In this document: piece by piece, positions 33,758-42,239 of the stretch
Numbering within the stretch: the stretch's first letter is position 1
Layout of the letters: each line of letters starts with the position of its first letter
The notes under the pieces: model-generated
What the model was told of the DNA's origin: nothing
Seen by the model: the letters and a program-made list of their open reading frames with translations, nothing else
The model's database searches: none
Made by a program: the position numbers and the translations under genes
Assembly (NCBI RefSeq): GCF_024652905.1
Contig: NZ_CP102429.1
Span: 62,001-126,000 of the forward strand
DNA: 64,000 nucleotides
From: Pseudomonas oryzihabitans
GTDB lineage: Bacteria > Pseudomonadota > Gammaproteobacteria > Pseudomonadales > Pseudomonadaceae
Direction: 5' to 3'

Positions 33758-33782
33758 GTTCACCCCTATTACGGGCGCAAAT
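33758..33782. promoter_or_regulatory. 25-bp dyad, copy 4, upstream of the Ycf46-like gene
   Basis: GTTCACCCC-TATTAC-GGGCGCAAAT: the left arm is good and the right arm diverged in the same way as copy 7 (GCGCAAAT). It lies 68 bp before GTG 33850. Confidence 0.55.
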
Positions 33783-33849
33783 TACGCTCGTTCGTCGATC
33801 CCTAGCTGGCACGCTCGCTCCATTCCTACTGTGTATTGGAGCCTGGACT

Positions 33850-35343
33850 GTGTCTCAAGAGAACGACGTCCTCGAACGCATTACCGCCGCTTTTCGCTGC
33901 GCCTTCCCCGTCGTGGCCCTCAAGACGTTCGAAGTCGCCCGCGCGCGCGCCGCGGTCAAGAAAGTTGCCGCCGACCTGGGCCGGCATTATCACGAGATGC
34001 CGTTCAAGCTGGTACCCGACCCAAACCAGATCAAACAGATCGCGGAAGGACCGGAAGTTAAGCGGGGGGTGGTGATCTTCGATCCGTATTTTCAGGACCG
34101 GCAGCGCAGCTCCAGCGAAAATCTGCCTGCCCTCAAGGGCAGTCTCGGTGCCCTCGAAAAATACGGCGTCAGCTACGTCATCGCCGGGCGGGAGGGGCTA
34201 TCGGAGGAGTTCGTCTACCACATCGACCTGCCGCCCATGACCCGGTCCGAAGTCATCGCCGTCATCAAGACCGCGGAGCATGACGTGCAACGGTCGCTCA
34301 ATGGCGGCCGCGCCATGGGGAGCGACGCGGAAGCGTCGATCTTCACGGAAGAGGAACGCGGCGTGGTCGCGAACCATGCGATGGGGCTGAGCCACACCCA
34401 GATGCGCAACGTCTTCATCCTGGCAGCCAACAGCCGCCGCAACGGGAAGGAGTACCTGTCGGAGATTCGCCGTGAGAAGCACCACATCCTGCGTGAGGTT
34501 GGTCTGGATGTCCTGGAGCCGGTAGTGATCGACAGCGTCGGCGGCCTGGAGCCGCTCAAGCGCTTTCTGCGTGGCCGCAAGGTGGGCTGGGAGAAGAACC
34601 TTCCGCTCAAAGGCGTGCTGCTGGCCGGCGTACCGGGTGGTGGCAAGACACTCATGGCCAAGGCCGCCGCCGGCGTCTTCGGTACCACCCTCGTCCGCCT
34701 CGACATGAACCGCTTCTACTCCAAGTACCAGGGTGAGACCGAGCAGCGGTTCCGCCAGGCCCTGCAGACGATCGAGCAGATTGCGCCCGTCACCGTGCTG
34801 ATCGACGAGATCGACAAGGCCTTCGCCAGTGGTGAGGCGGACAACGAGATCTCTCGCCGGCTGCTCGGCAGCTTCCTGTACTGGCTGCAGGAGCGCCGCG
34901 AGCAGGTCTTCATCGTTGCGTCGGCAAACCGGGTCGCGGCGTTGCCGCCGGAGCTGATGCGTGCCGGCCGATGGGATCGCTGTTTTTTCATCGACCTGCC
35001 GAGCGCGGACGAGCGCGAGGCCATCCTGAACATCCATCTACGGATCGCTGAGTGCCAGGCAGAAAATCTCGATCTCGCCGCGCTGGTGCGTGTGAGCGAC
35101 GGCTATACCGGCGCCGAGATCGAGCAGGCCATCACCGATGCGCGTTATCTGGCGGCTGAGCATGACACTGCGATAGGCCAGGAGCTGCTGCTGCAGGCGC
35201 TTGCGGACATTAGCCCTTCCAGCGAGACCCGCAAGGCCGACATCGATGCCATCCGCCGCCTGGGCGAGGACGGATTCACCCGCGCCAACACACTCGACCC
35301 GATCGTCGAGCCGTACGGCGGACGTGCACTGGAACTGGGCTAA
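33850..35343 (+). CDS. Ycf46-type AAA+ ATPase
   Basis: This 497-residue protein starts at GTG 33850, behind GGAG; the frame is open upstream but without a family match. The N-terminal half (1-225) has the Ycf46 layout with RGVVIFDPYF and YGVSYVIAGREG. The AAA+ core has Walker A GVPGGGKT (260-267), Walker B VLIDEID (316-322), a sensor region VASANR and the second region of homology RAGRWDR. Ycf46 proteins of plastids, cyanobacteria and some bacteria have no agreed role. The next two genes are the usual companions DUF1257 and DUF2997, so the trio has probably moved as a unit. Confidence 0.82.
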   Translation: MSQENDVLERITAAFRCAFPVVALKTFEVARARAAVKKVAADLGRHYHEMPFKLVPDPNQIKQIAEGPEVKRGVVIFDPYFQDRQRSSSENLPALKGSLGALEKYGVSYVIAGREGLSEEFVYHIDLPPMTRSEVIAVIKTAEHDVQRSLNGGRAMGSDAEASIFTEEERGVVANHAMGLSHTQMRNVFILAANSRRNGKEYLSEIRREKHHILREVGLDVLEPVVIDSVGGLEPLKRFLRGRKVGWEKNLPLKGVLLAGVPGGGKTLMAKAAAGVFGTTLVRLDMNRFYSKYQGETEQRFRQALQTIEQIAPVTVLIDEIDKAFASGEADNEISRRLLGSFLYWLQERREQVFIVASANRVAALPPELMRAGRWDRCFFIDLPSADEREAILNIHLRIAECQAENLDLAALVRVSDGYTGAEIEQAITDARYLAAEHDTAIGQELLLQALADISPSSETRKADIDAIRRLGEDGFTRANTLDPIVEPYGGRALELG

Positions 35344-35358
35344 GAGGAGCTATCAGAC

Positions 35359-35748
35359 ATGAGCCATATCGTGAAAGGGAAGGTTACGGTCGCCTACAGC
35401 GATCCGGTGGTCTTCAAAACAGCCCTGGCTGGACTGGGCATCGTACTGACCAATGAAAGGTTGTATCGAGTCGCGGTCGGCTATACCACGGAGCGCTACG
35501 ACCTGGTGCTTCAACACCTGGAAAAGCCTCAGTTTCGCTTGGGCTTCAACCTCGAGGGCGGCCGTTACATGCCCTATCAAGAGGACTACGGCGATGTTGG
35601 AGAGTGGACGCGCCGGGTAAGCGCAGAGCTGGCCGATATGTACCTGGCGCAGCACTACGCCGCAGCCCTGCGTGCTGAGAATTACCAGGTGGAGATCCGG
35701 CGGGAGAACGGCCATTTGGAAGTGATTGCCGAGGAGGCAGTATGGTGA
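35359..35748 (+). CDS. DUF1257 (Ycf35-like) protein
   Basis: This 129-residue protein begins MSHIVKGKVTVAYSD and contains GFNLEGGRYMPYQEDYG, matching DUF1257/Ycf35 proteins that lie beside Ycf46-type ATPases in cyanobacterial and plastid genomes. It starts 15 bp after the ATPase behind GAGGAG and overlaps the next gene by 7 bp. The role is unknown; it is presumably a partner of the ATPase. Confidence 0.75.
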   Translation: MSHIVKGKVTVAYSDPVVFKTALAGLGIVLTNERLYRVAVGYTTERYDLVLQHLEKPQFRLGFNLEGGRYMPYQEDYGDVGEWTRRVSAELADMYLAQHYAAALRAENYQVEIRRENGHLEVIAEEAVW

Positions 35749-35933
35749 AGCGCGTAGTGGTGACGATCAAAGCGGCAAAGGTGACCGCCGACTTCCAAGG
35801 CTTCGAGGGCAAAACGTGCGAGGACCTAGAGCATCGGCTGCGGCTGGAAGGGACTGAGGTCACCGAGGTCGAGCTGAAGCCGGAGCATGCATTCGAGCTG
35901 CAGGCCGTAAGCACCCAGAAGGTCATCTACTGA
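35742..35933 (+). CDS. DUF2997 small protein
   Basis: This 63-residue protein (MVKRVVVTIKAAKVTADFQGFEGKTCEDLE..) fits DUF2997: a beta hairpin, then GFxGKxCxD, then an acidic helix. It is coupled to the DUF1257 gene and completes the Ycf46 trio. Confidence 0.7.
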   Translation: MVKRVVVTIKAAKVTADFQGFEGKTCEDLEHRLRLEGTEVTEVELKPEHAFELQAVSTQKVIY

Positions 35934-35964
35934 CCTCGCCGACTACCTACCGCATGGCCTACTC

Positions 35965-36537
35965 ATGAAGAAAAGACACCACTGCACCCTGATTGGGATC
36001 GCAACCCTGCCGCCGGTTGCTGCATGTCTTGCACTCAACTGGCTTGGCTGGCCATCTGCATCGGTCATCGATCAGCATGTACGACTGTGGGTCTTCGGAT
36101 CGTTCGGCATCTTCTGCATGTCAGCCTGGGTGTGGTGCCTAGAACACTACTACGACTCCGGATGGATATATGTTCCAACGACCGGTGCTTGTTTCGCCGT
36201 CGGGCTGGGCTTAGCAACCGATCTCTCTCCAGCGCTGATGGTATTTTTCGAGGTAGTCGCCGTAGTGGTGATGCTCGGATCCCTATTCTTGGCGCTTGTA
36301 GATCACTGGTGGACACCAGGGCCTGGTGAGGCCGCAACGCCTATGGCAGGAGAACCCCAGCCTGTTACCCCTTTGGCGGCCTCACCTCAGCCAGTTGCGC
36401 CACAGCAGCTCCAGCAGCCTACCATCGCGCCGGAGAATCAGCGCGTCGGTAGCGAACAGCGCGCGGCTGCAGGGATAGGAATGGATACCGGCCATGTAGG
36501 GCGCCGCCTGTTCCTCGACGAAGGACCGCAAGCATGA
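35965..36537 (+). CDS. Four-helix membrane protein with a C-terminal LFLD motif
   Basis: This 190-residue protein has about four membrane helices in the first 120 residues. A Pro/Gln-rich linker follows, ending in GHVGRRLFLDEGPQA. The terminal GRRLFLD matches the very end of the protein at 36926-37744 (GRKLFLD), suggesting a shared docking or sorting tag. It overlaps the next gene by 4 bp. No family was recognised. Confidence 0.65.
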   Translation: MKKRHHCTLIGIATLPPVAACLALNWLGWPSASVIDQHVRLWVFGSFGIFCMSAWVWCLEHYYDSGWIYVPTTGACFAVGLGLATDLSPALMVFFEVVAVVVMLGSLFLALVDHWWTPGPGEAATPMAGEPQPVTPLAASPQPVAPQQLQQPTIAPENQRVGSEQRAAAGIGMDTGHVGRRLFLDEGPQA

Positions 36538-36923
36538 CCCGCTCCGTGCATCGGCAATCTGCCGGCGGCCGGGGCGCAGCGGCCCGGCGCATCGTGATTT
36601 CCGCAGGGACGGTGACCGGCTTCCAGGACGAAGTGAGCTTTGCCGGCCTGCAGCTCGAGTCATTTGAGCGCAAGCGGGTTTCTCACGTGGTACCGGCCGG
36701 CGTCATTAAACGGCTGTTCTTCGGCGCCATTCGCAGCGTCGCGGGAGAGTCGACGAGGCTTGCCGCCTGGACCAGGACCTGGCGGTGCGCCTGGCTCGTT
36801 CTGGTCGACGAGAAGCGGTACGGCCCGTTCATTGAGCGGCACGAGGCGATCGCCTTCGAGAAGCAGCTGATCAGGGCCCAGGGCAAGCACCTGCCCCGAA
36901 ATGATCACGAGGCTGGAGCATAG
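36534..36923 (+). CDS. Hypothetical 129-residue basic protein
   Basis: The start overlaps the upstream stop (ATGA). The protein is soluble and Arg-rich (TRSVHRQSAGGRGAAARRIVISAG..), with VSHVVPAGVIKRLFFGAIRSV in the middle. No motif was recognised. It is the middle gene of the 35965-37744 operon. Confidence 0.55.
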   Translation: MTRSVHRQSAGGRGAAARRIVISAGTVTGFQDEVSFAGLQLESFERKRVSHVVPAGVIKRLFFGAIRSVAGESTRLAAWTRTWRCAWLVLVDEKRYGPFIERHEAIAFEKQLIRAQGKHLPRNDHEAGA

Positions 36924-36925
36924 CC

Positions 36926-37744
36926 GTGACCCGACTGCAGGTTTTCTGTTTCGCTCTGCTTGGCTTCGCTACGTCGTCTGTGCTTGCCGCACTTCCAGAT
37001 CTGGCACCACGTAGTGAGCCAAGCTTTGTGGCCAGTAGGGCATATTTCATCGCCGACGATCAGTACCTGGTGGCAACCAAGCCTGATGGCGCAAACGAGG
37101 TTCGAATTTGCCCAGGGCGTTACGTCGAACGCGCCAGCGGGCCTGTGTGCCGCGTCCTAGACCCTGATGGGCTCAATCACTTTCTCGGCGGGACGGTCAC
37201 CGGCGAGACCTTCACCCTGGATGAAACCGTGCAGCGTCTTTCTGGGGGCAATGGGACCCTCAAGGAAATGACCCGCTCGCGGAGGGACAACCCGGGCTTC
37301 CTTTTATCGGTCGCCTATCCGTCTACAGCCGATCTGCATATGCAGCACTCGCTGGAGGACATCGCGGTAGCCGCGCCTACCGTGGCCGATATAGTTGGAC
37401 GTTCAAGCGCGGTGCAGATGCTCGCGATTGGAGTTGCGTTCAGTGTGCTGCTGTTCGCAGCATTTCTAGGCTTTTGGTGGTGGGAAGGCCGAAGGGTGGC
37501 CGCACGGCGTGGCTCGCAAAACGACCTGATTGAGGCCTACGCGGCGGCAGCGCGGGCGCGGTCTCCAGCACCTCAGGTGGAGAGCGGGCCGCCCTCGCTG
37601 ACCAATTTGGCGGCGGCGCAGACTCGCTCAAGGCGGTCCCCGCCGCCCGAGCCCCCCGAGCTGCCAACCGCGGCGAAGCCGCCGGCCGAAGCGAAGGTCG
37701 TCAGTGAGGAACCACAGTCTGGCCGCAAGCTCTTTCTGGACTGA
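36926..37744 (+). CDS. Exported membrane-anchored protein with a C-terminal LFLD motif
   Basis: GTG 36926 gives 272 residues. It has a signal peptide (LQVFCFALLGFATSSVLA), a periplasmic domain with a few Cys, one membrane helix (MLAIGVAFSVLLFAAFLGFWWW), and a cytoplasmic Ala/Pro-rich tail ending GRKLFLD. The last heptad matches the end of the 35965 protein, so both tails may bind one partner. The function is unknown. Confidence 0.65.
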   Translation: MTRLQVFCFALLGFATSSVLAALPDLAPRSEPSFVASRAYFIADDQYLVATKPDGANEVRICPGRYVERASGPVCRVLDPDGLNHFLGGTVTGETFTLDETVQRLSGGNGTLKEMTRSRRDNPGFLLSVAYPSTADLHMQHSLEDIAVAAPTVADIVGRSSAVQMLAIGVAFSVLLFAAFLGFWWWEGRRVAARRGSQNDLIEAYAAAARARSPAPQVESGPPSLTNLAAAQTRSRRSPPPEPPELPTAAKPPAEAKVVSEEPQSGRKLFLD

Positions 37745-37885
37745 TCAGGCGTTTCGGCTGTGACCCTGGAACGCCTCTGGACCAGGCGTTTGGCGCGTCG
37801 TAGAATCGAGGTTCTTGATCCGCAACATGCGTTGCGGTCCAGACGGCCATTCGGCCACCCTCAGCTGCTCAGCAGCACTCTTCCA

Positions 37886-37940
37886 CCCATACGGGCCAAT
37901 CCCCGTATGGGGAAAGGTCCGTCCATCGATGAGACCTTTC
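37886..37940 (+). promoter_or_regulatory. Two consecutive hairpins ahead of a lipoprotein start
   Basis: Hairpin 1 has arms CCCATACGGG (37886-37895) and CCCGTATGGG (37902-37911). Hairpin 2 has arms GAAAGGTC (37912-37919) and GACCTTTC (37933-37940) and ends at the base before ATG 37941. The second would fold the ribosome-binding region. This may be a leader controlling translation. Confidence 0.5.
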
Positions 37941-38174
37941 ATGAAAAACTCTCGCTTTCTCCTGTTCCTCCTCACCTTCGTGTTGGCGTCCTGCACGCTG
38001 CTCGGCTGCACCAGCGCACCTGTAACGCCTGCCGATCCCGGACCCCTGGTCCAGGCAAAGCGGATCGTGCCGGTCTGCCAGGCAATAGCCGGCACCTACC
38101 AGTGCAACTGGATCGAACTGAACGCACCTGCCGCCCGCCCGGTACCGGCAAGCGCGCGTCGCATCATCCTCTGA
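37941..38174 (+). CDS. Small lipoprotein
   Basis: ATG 37941 gives 77 residues with a typical lipoprotein signal: MKNSRFLLFLLTFVLASC or, five residues on, TLLGC. The remainder is short and Pro-rich. It is probably anchored in the outer membrane. It resembles small plasmid lipoproteins of unknown or exclusion-type function. Two hairpins precede the start. Confidence 0.6.
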   Translation: MKNSRFLLFLLTFVLASCTLLGCTSAPVTPADPGPLVQAKRIVPVCQAIAGTYQCNWIELNAPAARPVPASARRIIL

Positions 38175-38239
38175 CCATCACACGGACGTGACGGCTGCGC
38201 CCCGCTAGGGGACGCGGCTGGAGATCCAGGAGAACACCC

Positions 38240-38779
38240 ATGCACTACGCACGCTTCGCCAACGGCAACATCTGGCCTATCGAGGGCTCGACGCTGACCG
38301 CCTATGTCGGGATGGGCATCGACGACGTTCATGACTTCGACGAGCACAACCTTCGCGACCAGGTACATCAGGCAGCCTTAGGTACCTTTGCCCTACGTCG
38401 GGTGCAATGCACGGTCGCCTGGGGCAACCCCAAGGAGATCGTGTTCCGGCTGCAAGGCTGGATCGACTGGAGCGCCTTCCCTGTCCGGCCGGACGAGGTC
38501 TGGCAGATCAGGGAGGTCATCGAGCACTACGGCAATCTGTTCGGCTGGTCGATCAACGAGCAGATGCACGCGCTGAAGGCACACGGCGCACCGGCGCCGG
38601 CGGAGGACATCGTGATGCTCGGCTCCGGCCGGGAATTGCGAACCCCTGCCGTGCCCAGCGTCAGCAGCTACGCACGGGTCTGCCAGTTCGGGTTCGAGCT
38701 GGCCAGGCTCGATGTGCCTGCCGACGAGATCGGGCTGGGGCTTCATGGCCTTGTCCGAGCTTGCACGGTTAGTGGTTGA
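38240..38779 (+). CDS. Hypothetical 179-residue protein
   Basis: It starts behind CCAGGAG. It is an acidic alpha/beta protein (MHYARFANGNIWPIEGSTL..) with WGNPKEIVFRLQGWIDWSAF in the middle. No motif was recognised. It ends just before a strong bidirectional terminator. Confidence 0.6.
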   Translation: MHYARFANGNIWPIEGSTLTAYVGMGIDDVHDFDEHNLRDQVHQAALGTFALRRVQCTVAWGNPKEIVFRLQGWIDWSAFPVRPDEVWQIREVIEHYGNLFGWSINEQMHALKAHGAPAPAEDIVMLGSGRELRTPAVPSVSSYARVCQFGFELARLDVPADEIGLGLHGLVRACTVSG

Positions 38780-38784
38780 TCAAT

Positions 38785-38813
38785 AAAAAAGCCCGGCATT
38801 GCCGGGCTTTTTT
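38785..38813. terminator. Bidirectional terminator
   Basis: The stem AAAAAAGCCCGGC / GCCGGGCTTTTTT has loop ATT. It serves the 38240 gene and the converging 38812-39801 gene. Confidence 0.9.
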
Positions 38814-39801
38814 ATTTAATTTCAATACCCGTAGAGAACGGTACGAAATATTTTCCGATGTGTGGGTAGTGGATGATCAACATGAATACTGTGACCAGAT
38901 TTAATTTTTTTATAGGCCGTTCTTCGAATCTATAGCTGCTATCAAGCAATGATAAAGAGTATACAAAAGTATCGACATCTGCCTGAGGCAGGCGACGATG
39001 GTCGGCTCCGTCGAGCATAAGGTCCTTAACACATATCTGGCTCATCAGCTGATATATTTCTTGGCTCGACAAGATAAGACGACCAGCGATCCGGAGCTTT
39101 AATACGAATAGCAACGCCAGTCGTTTTGGCTTATTTTGCACCTTTGCTGCTCTGGAGTGAGCAATGTGAAGATCCGAGAAATAAAGCTTTTGGCGAAGTC
39201 GAATCAAACGGGGGCTGACCGTAATTGCTTTTCTCAAGAAAAGCCAACTCTCTAATACTGTCGTATTGTAGATATTGTGCCTTCTGAGTTGGGTGAGATG
39301 GCTATGGAGCTCAAGTGCTGATTTCAGAATATATTTCTTTGAAATCGCTCGGGGTACAGGGCCGCTCAAATGCAGTTGTAGCTGATTTTTCCGATCCCAC
39401 GACATTCTCAGAGACTCGTTTAGGCGGAACGGCAATCCCTGACCACGAGCAAAAAAAACCCATAAGACAAGTGGAACGAAAAAGCAAGTAAAGAGACCTG
39501 GCACGTCCATTGGCTGCGTGGGAATTTGACAGACGATTAGAAAGCGGAAATTATCTACCAGGAGCACCCACCCTGCCATCAGTAACGTGACGCTTATAGG
39601 AATGCCCAAGTACTTACCGTGCAGAGACATGAGCAGCCTGAAAATGCGGCTACGGCATATCAGCGGTGGGTCGAAAGACTTCAAGTTTGATGCAATCACA
39701 AAAACCCAAAAGACTGATATTGTGACACCAAGTATTATTACCAGAAATGATAGCCATTCTGAAAGCGTGGCTTTTTCAATGAGTTTAAAACAGATATCCA
39801 A
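38812..39801 (-). CDS. AT-rich orphan membrane protein
   Basis: This 329-residue protein has three membrane helices in the first 125 residues (LSFLVIILGVTISVFWVFVIA, IPISVTLLMAGWVLLVD and GLFTCFFVPLVLWVFFA). A basic, Leu-rich soluble domain follows. Base composition is clearly more AT-rich than in its neighbours, and no family was recognised. It is probably a recently gained cargo gene of unknown role. Confidence 0.6.
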   Translation of the reverse strand: MDICFKLIEKATLSEWLSFLVIILGVTISVFWVFVIASNLKSFDPPLICRSRIFRLLMSLHGKYLGIPISVTLLMAGWVLLVDNFRFLIVCQIPTQPMDVPGLFTCFFVPLVLWVFFARGQGLPFRLNESLRMSWDRKNQLQLHLSGPVPRAISKKYILKSALELHSHLTQLRRHNIYNTTVLESWLFLRKAITVSPRLIRLRQKLYFSDLHIAHSRAAKVQNKPKRLALLFVLKLRIAGRLILSSQEIYQLMSQICVKDLMLDGADHRRLPQADVDTFVYSLSLLDSSYRFEERPIKKLNLVTVFMLIIHYPHIGKYFVPFSTGIEIK

Positions 39802-39827
39802 GTGGGCGTCCTATTTATTTAACCCGA

Positions 39828-40982
39828 TCAGGCTTTGATAAGGTGTGGCACGAAACGGGAGCTATCTTTGGTCACCAACGTGCTGTCTTCGCGAATGCCG
39901 ATCCCGGCCGCGCAGTCGCCGATCACCCAGCTGCCGATCAGCGTGTAGTCCTGGCCGAAGCGTGGCAGCGGCGCGCAGCGCTGCAGGATCTGGGGCGAAT
40001 CGCCGTACGGGCCGTCCACGACCTCGCGTTCGCCGGTGGCGGTGTGCAGCTCGATGTTCGAGCCCTCCCGGGAGAAAAACGGCTTGCGTACCCAGCCCGG
40101 TGGTACCGGGGCGGAGCGCGTCGTGTCGACGTGGCACTCCAGCAGATTCGGGTGCCCGCGGTGCATCTCCCAGAGCAGCGGCAGCATGCCCTTGTTCGAG
40201 ATGATGGCCTTCCACATCGGCTCGATGAACTGGGTGTCCGACTTGGCCACCGCCGCGCCAAACTCTTCCTCGAAGATGAATTCCCAGGGGTGCAGCTTGA
40301 AGAGGTGGGGGATCCACCGGTCCTGTAGGTCGACGAAGCGACCTTCCTGCAGACCAATCTCCTGCAGGTAGATGTGCTCGGTCTGCAGGCCGGCCTTCTC
40401 GGCAACCGCGCGCAGGTAATCGCAGGTGCCTTTGTCTTCCTCGGACCCGTCGATGGAGGCGAAGTAAAAGGGGTGCTTCAGGCGCAGCGCCTGGAACGCC
40501 TGGCCCAGTCTTTCCTCGATGCTGTTGAACTGGTCGCTTCCCTGGGGGAGCAGGCCGCGCGCCATGCCATCCTCGAGCCAGTCCCATTGGAACGCTGCCG
40601 CCTCGTAGATCGACGTGGGGGTGTCATAGTTGGCTTCGATCATCTTGGCCGGGCGCTTGCCGTCGTAGACCAGGTCGAAGCGGCCGTAGAGGTGCGGATG
40701 CCCCTCTCGCCATGATTCTGCGATCGAGTCGAAGAACGCCTCTGGGATGCCCAGACGCTTCAGCAATTGCTCATCGCGTACAACACGGCCTACCAGGTCA
40801 AGGCACATGTGGTGCAGTTCTTCTGTGGGCGCCTCGAGGTCCTTCTCGACCTGGTCGAGGGTGAAGGCGTAGTAGTGACGCTCGTCCCAGTAGCGCTCCC
40901 CCTCGATGGTGTGAAACTTGAAACCGTTGCGCTCGGCCCGGGCCTGCCAGTCTGGTCGTTCTTGATGAGCAATGCGTTGCAT
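39828..40982 (-). CDS. yjfC: YjfC/YgiC-type glutathionylspermidine synthase-like ATP-grasp ligase
   Basis: This 384-residue protein starts at ATG 40982 behind AGGGAGA. It matches the synthetase half of glutathionylspermidine synthase without the amidase domain, as in E. coli YgiC and YjfC. Recognisable stretches are GRFDLVYDGKRPAKMIEANYDTPTS, the ATP-grasp loop KPFFSREGSNI and the terminal SWVIGDCAAGIGIRED. It probably forms an amide bond with ATP; the substrate is not known. It is the last gene of the DUF2491-DUF350-DUF1190 unit, the same order as E. coli yjfKLMC. Confidence 0.9.
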   Translation of the reverse strand: MQRIAHQERPDWQARAERNGFKFHTIEGERYWDERHYYAFTLDQVEKDLEAPTEELHHMCLDLVGRVVRDEQLLKRLGIPEAFFDSIAESWREGHPHLYGRFDLVYDGKRPAKMIEANYDTPTSIYEAAAFQWDWLEDGMARGLLPQGSDQFNSIEERLGQAFQALRLKHPFYFASIDGSEEDKGTCDYLRAVAEKAGLQTEHIYLQEIGLQEGRFVDLQDRWIPHLFKLHPWEFIFEEEFGAAVAKSDTQFIEPMWKAIISNKGMLPLLWEMHRGHPNLLECHVDTTRSAPVPPGWVRKPFFSREGSNIELHTATGEREVVDGPYGDSPQILQRCAPLPRFGQDYTLIGSWVIGDCAAGIGIREDSTLVTKDSSRFVPHLIKA

Positions 40983-40992
40983 GGTGTTCTCC

Positions 40993-41775
40993 CTAGCCGC
41001 CGAAGCTGCCGCCGCTGAAGCCGCTTGCTCTCGCAACGGCGCTGCCGCCAAAGCCACCACGCGAGGTAGCGGCGGAGGTGTTTATGGAGGACCGACTACT
41101 GCCGATCGAGCTGGTAGAGCTGGTGCTGGGGGAGCTGGAATAGCGACTGGTAGACGGCGGACTCGTGTAGCCGCTGCTCACTCGGGGCGTTGGCGCGGTG
41201 TAGGCATTGCTCGTGCGTGCCTGGGTCGAGTTGCTGAAGCGCGATCCCGTCTCGATGCGTCGATTGAGGCTGGAGGAGGCGAAGCCACCGCGATCATCCC
41301 GGTAGCGATAGACCGGCTCGCTGAAGCGGCTGGTGCCGCCGTTGTTGAGCATGCTGCCGATCAGCAGACCGGTAAGCAGGCCGTCGTTCGAGCCGCCCGC
41401 ATGGCTGGTGTTTGCCGCCGCTTGCGCCGCGGCGATCTGCGATTCGGTAGCACGTCCGCTGGCGGCGATCTCGAAGCCGCCAAATTTCGGCGCGAATTTG
41501 CCGGCATCAGCCGTTTCGCAGTAGCCGGCGACGAAGTCTTCCTCGCACTGCGCCTGGGTGTCATAGGTGGGCGCGCGCCGTTTGTGCTCGGCCAGCGCGT
41601 CCATGTAGGACTCGGCGCAGATGTTCTCCGGAATGCGTGCGTCGACGCACTGCTTCACGGAGTCGAAGGACGCCACCTTGTTGAGGACCTGGCCTTTCTC
41701 CGGGGCATCGCAGCCGCTGACCGATACGACGGCTATGGCGAGCAAGGACAGTTGGACACGTGAACTGCGTTTCAT
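40993..41775 (-). CDS. yjfM: DUF1190 (YjfM/YgiB-like) lipoprotein
   Basis: This 260-residue protein has a lipoprotein signal (LSLLAIAVVSVSGC). The DUF1190 core with conserved Cys follows (SVKQCVDARIPENICAESYMDAL, AQCEEDFVAGYC) and a Ser/Gly/Thr-rich tail ending GFSGGSFGG. It sits directly ahead of the ATP-grasp ligase, as YgiB does with YgiC, and is presumably an envelope partner of that enzyme. Confidence 0.85.
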   Translation of the reverse strand: MKRSSRVQLSLLAIAVVSVSGCDAPEKGQVLNKVASFDSVKQCVDARIPENICAESYMDALAEHKRRAPTYDTQAQCEEDFVAGYCETADAGKFAPKFGGFEIAASGRATESQIAAAQAAANTSHAGGSNDGLLTGLLIGSMLNNGGTSRFSEPVYRYRDDRGGFASSSLNRRIETGSRFSNSTQARTSNAYTAPTPRVSSGYTSPPSTSRYSSSPSTSSTSSIGSSRSSINTSAATSRGGFGGSAVARASGFSGGSFGG

Positions 41776-41786
41776 GGCGGTCTTCC

Positions 41787-42224
41787 TTAGGCGCTGGGCG
41801 TCATGCAGGCGGCGTTGATCAGGCCTACGGCAATGGCCACTGCCGCGACGTAGATGCCGGCAGCGATTTCGCCGTTCTCGATGCGGGTGCGCAGCGGCCG
41901 CAGCACGAGTGAGGTCGCGAAGAACGCGCCCAGCTGGATGAAGGCGCCCAGGACCGCCCAGACGACGAAGTCCAGGAGATTCACGGAATAGGCGATGACG
42001 TTGCTGGCCGGCAAGGCAAATCCGATGATGGCGCCGCCCAGGGCGACGGCCGCTGCGGTGTTGTTTGCCCGGATCAGCGCCCATTCATTGTGTGGGGTTA
42101 CCTTGGTGTAGGCGAACTGGAACAGCGCCAGGAGGACGCAGGCGGTGGCCACGTACAGGACGAACCCCAGCAGGGCGGTCGGATTCAGGGACAGGGTCAG
42201 GGTGAGTTGCAGAGCGTCGAGCAT
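41787..42224 (-). CDS. yjfL: DUF350 (YjfL-like) inner-membrane protein
   Basis: This 145-residue protein has four membrane helices and the DUF350 features FAYTKVTPHNEWALIRANNTAAA and GAIIGFALPASNVIAYS. The family is found next to PspA-like and DUF2491 genes. It is 12 bp from the DUF1190 gene and 16 bp from the DUF2491 gene. The role is unknown, probably in membrane stress. Confidence 0.88.
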   Translation of the reverse strand: MLDALQLTLTLSLNPTALLGFVLYVATACVLLALFQFAYTKVTPHNEWALIRANNTAAAVALGGAIIGFALPASNVIAYSVNLLDFVVWAVLGAFIQLGAFFATSLVLRPLRTRIENGEIAAGIYVAAVAIAVGLINAACMTPSA

Positions 42225-42239
42225 GGGTCAGTCCTTGAT

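Larger units (their letters stand above)
32995..33849. other. Long non-coding region with DnaA boxes and a dyad
   Basis: About 850 bp with no gene I can defend. It contains TGTCGCG direct repeats (33475-33492), two DnaA-box-like sites (33499-33518) and the dyad at 33758. The open frame running into the Ycf46-like gene from 33511 has no family-like content before 33850. It could hold an origin or a regulatory RNA. Confidence 0.45.

Noticed and set aside
33511-33849. N-terminal extension of the Ycf46-like protein
   Set aside because: The 113 extra residues are basic and low in structure, cover a dyad and touch the DnaA boxes. GTG 33850 has GGAG and starts at family-like sequence.
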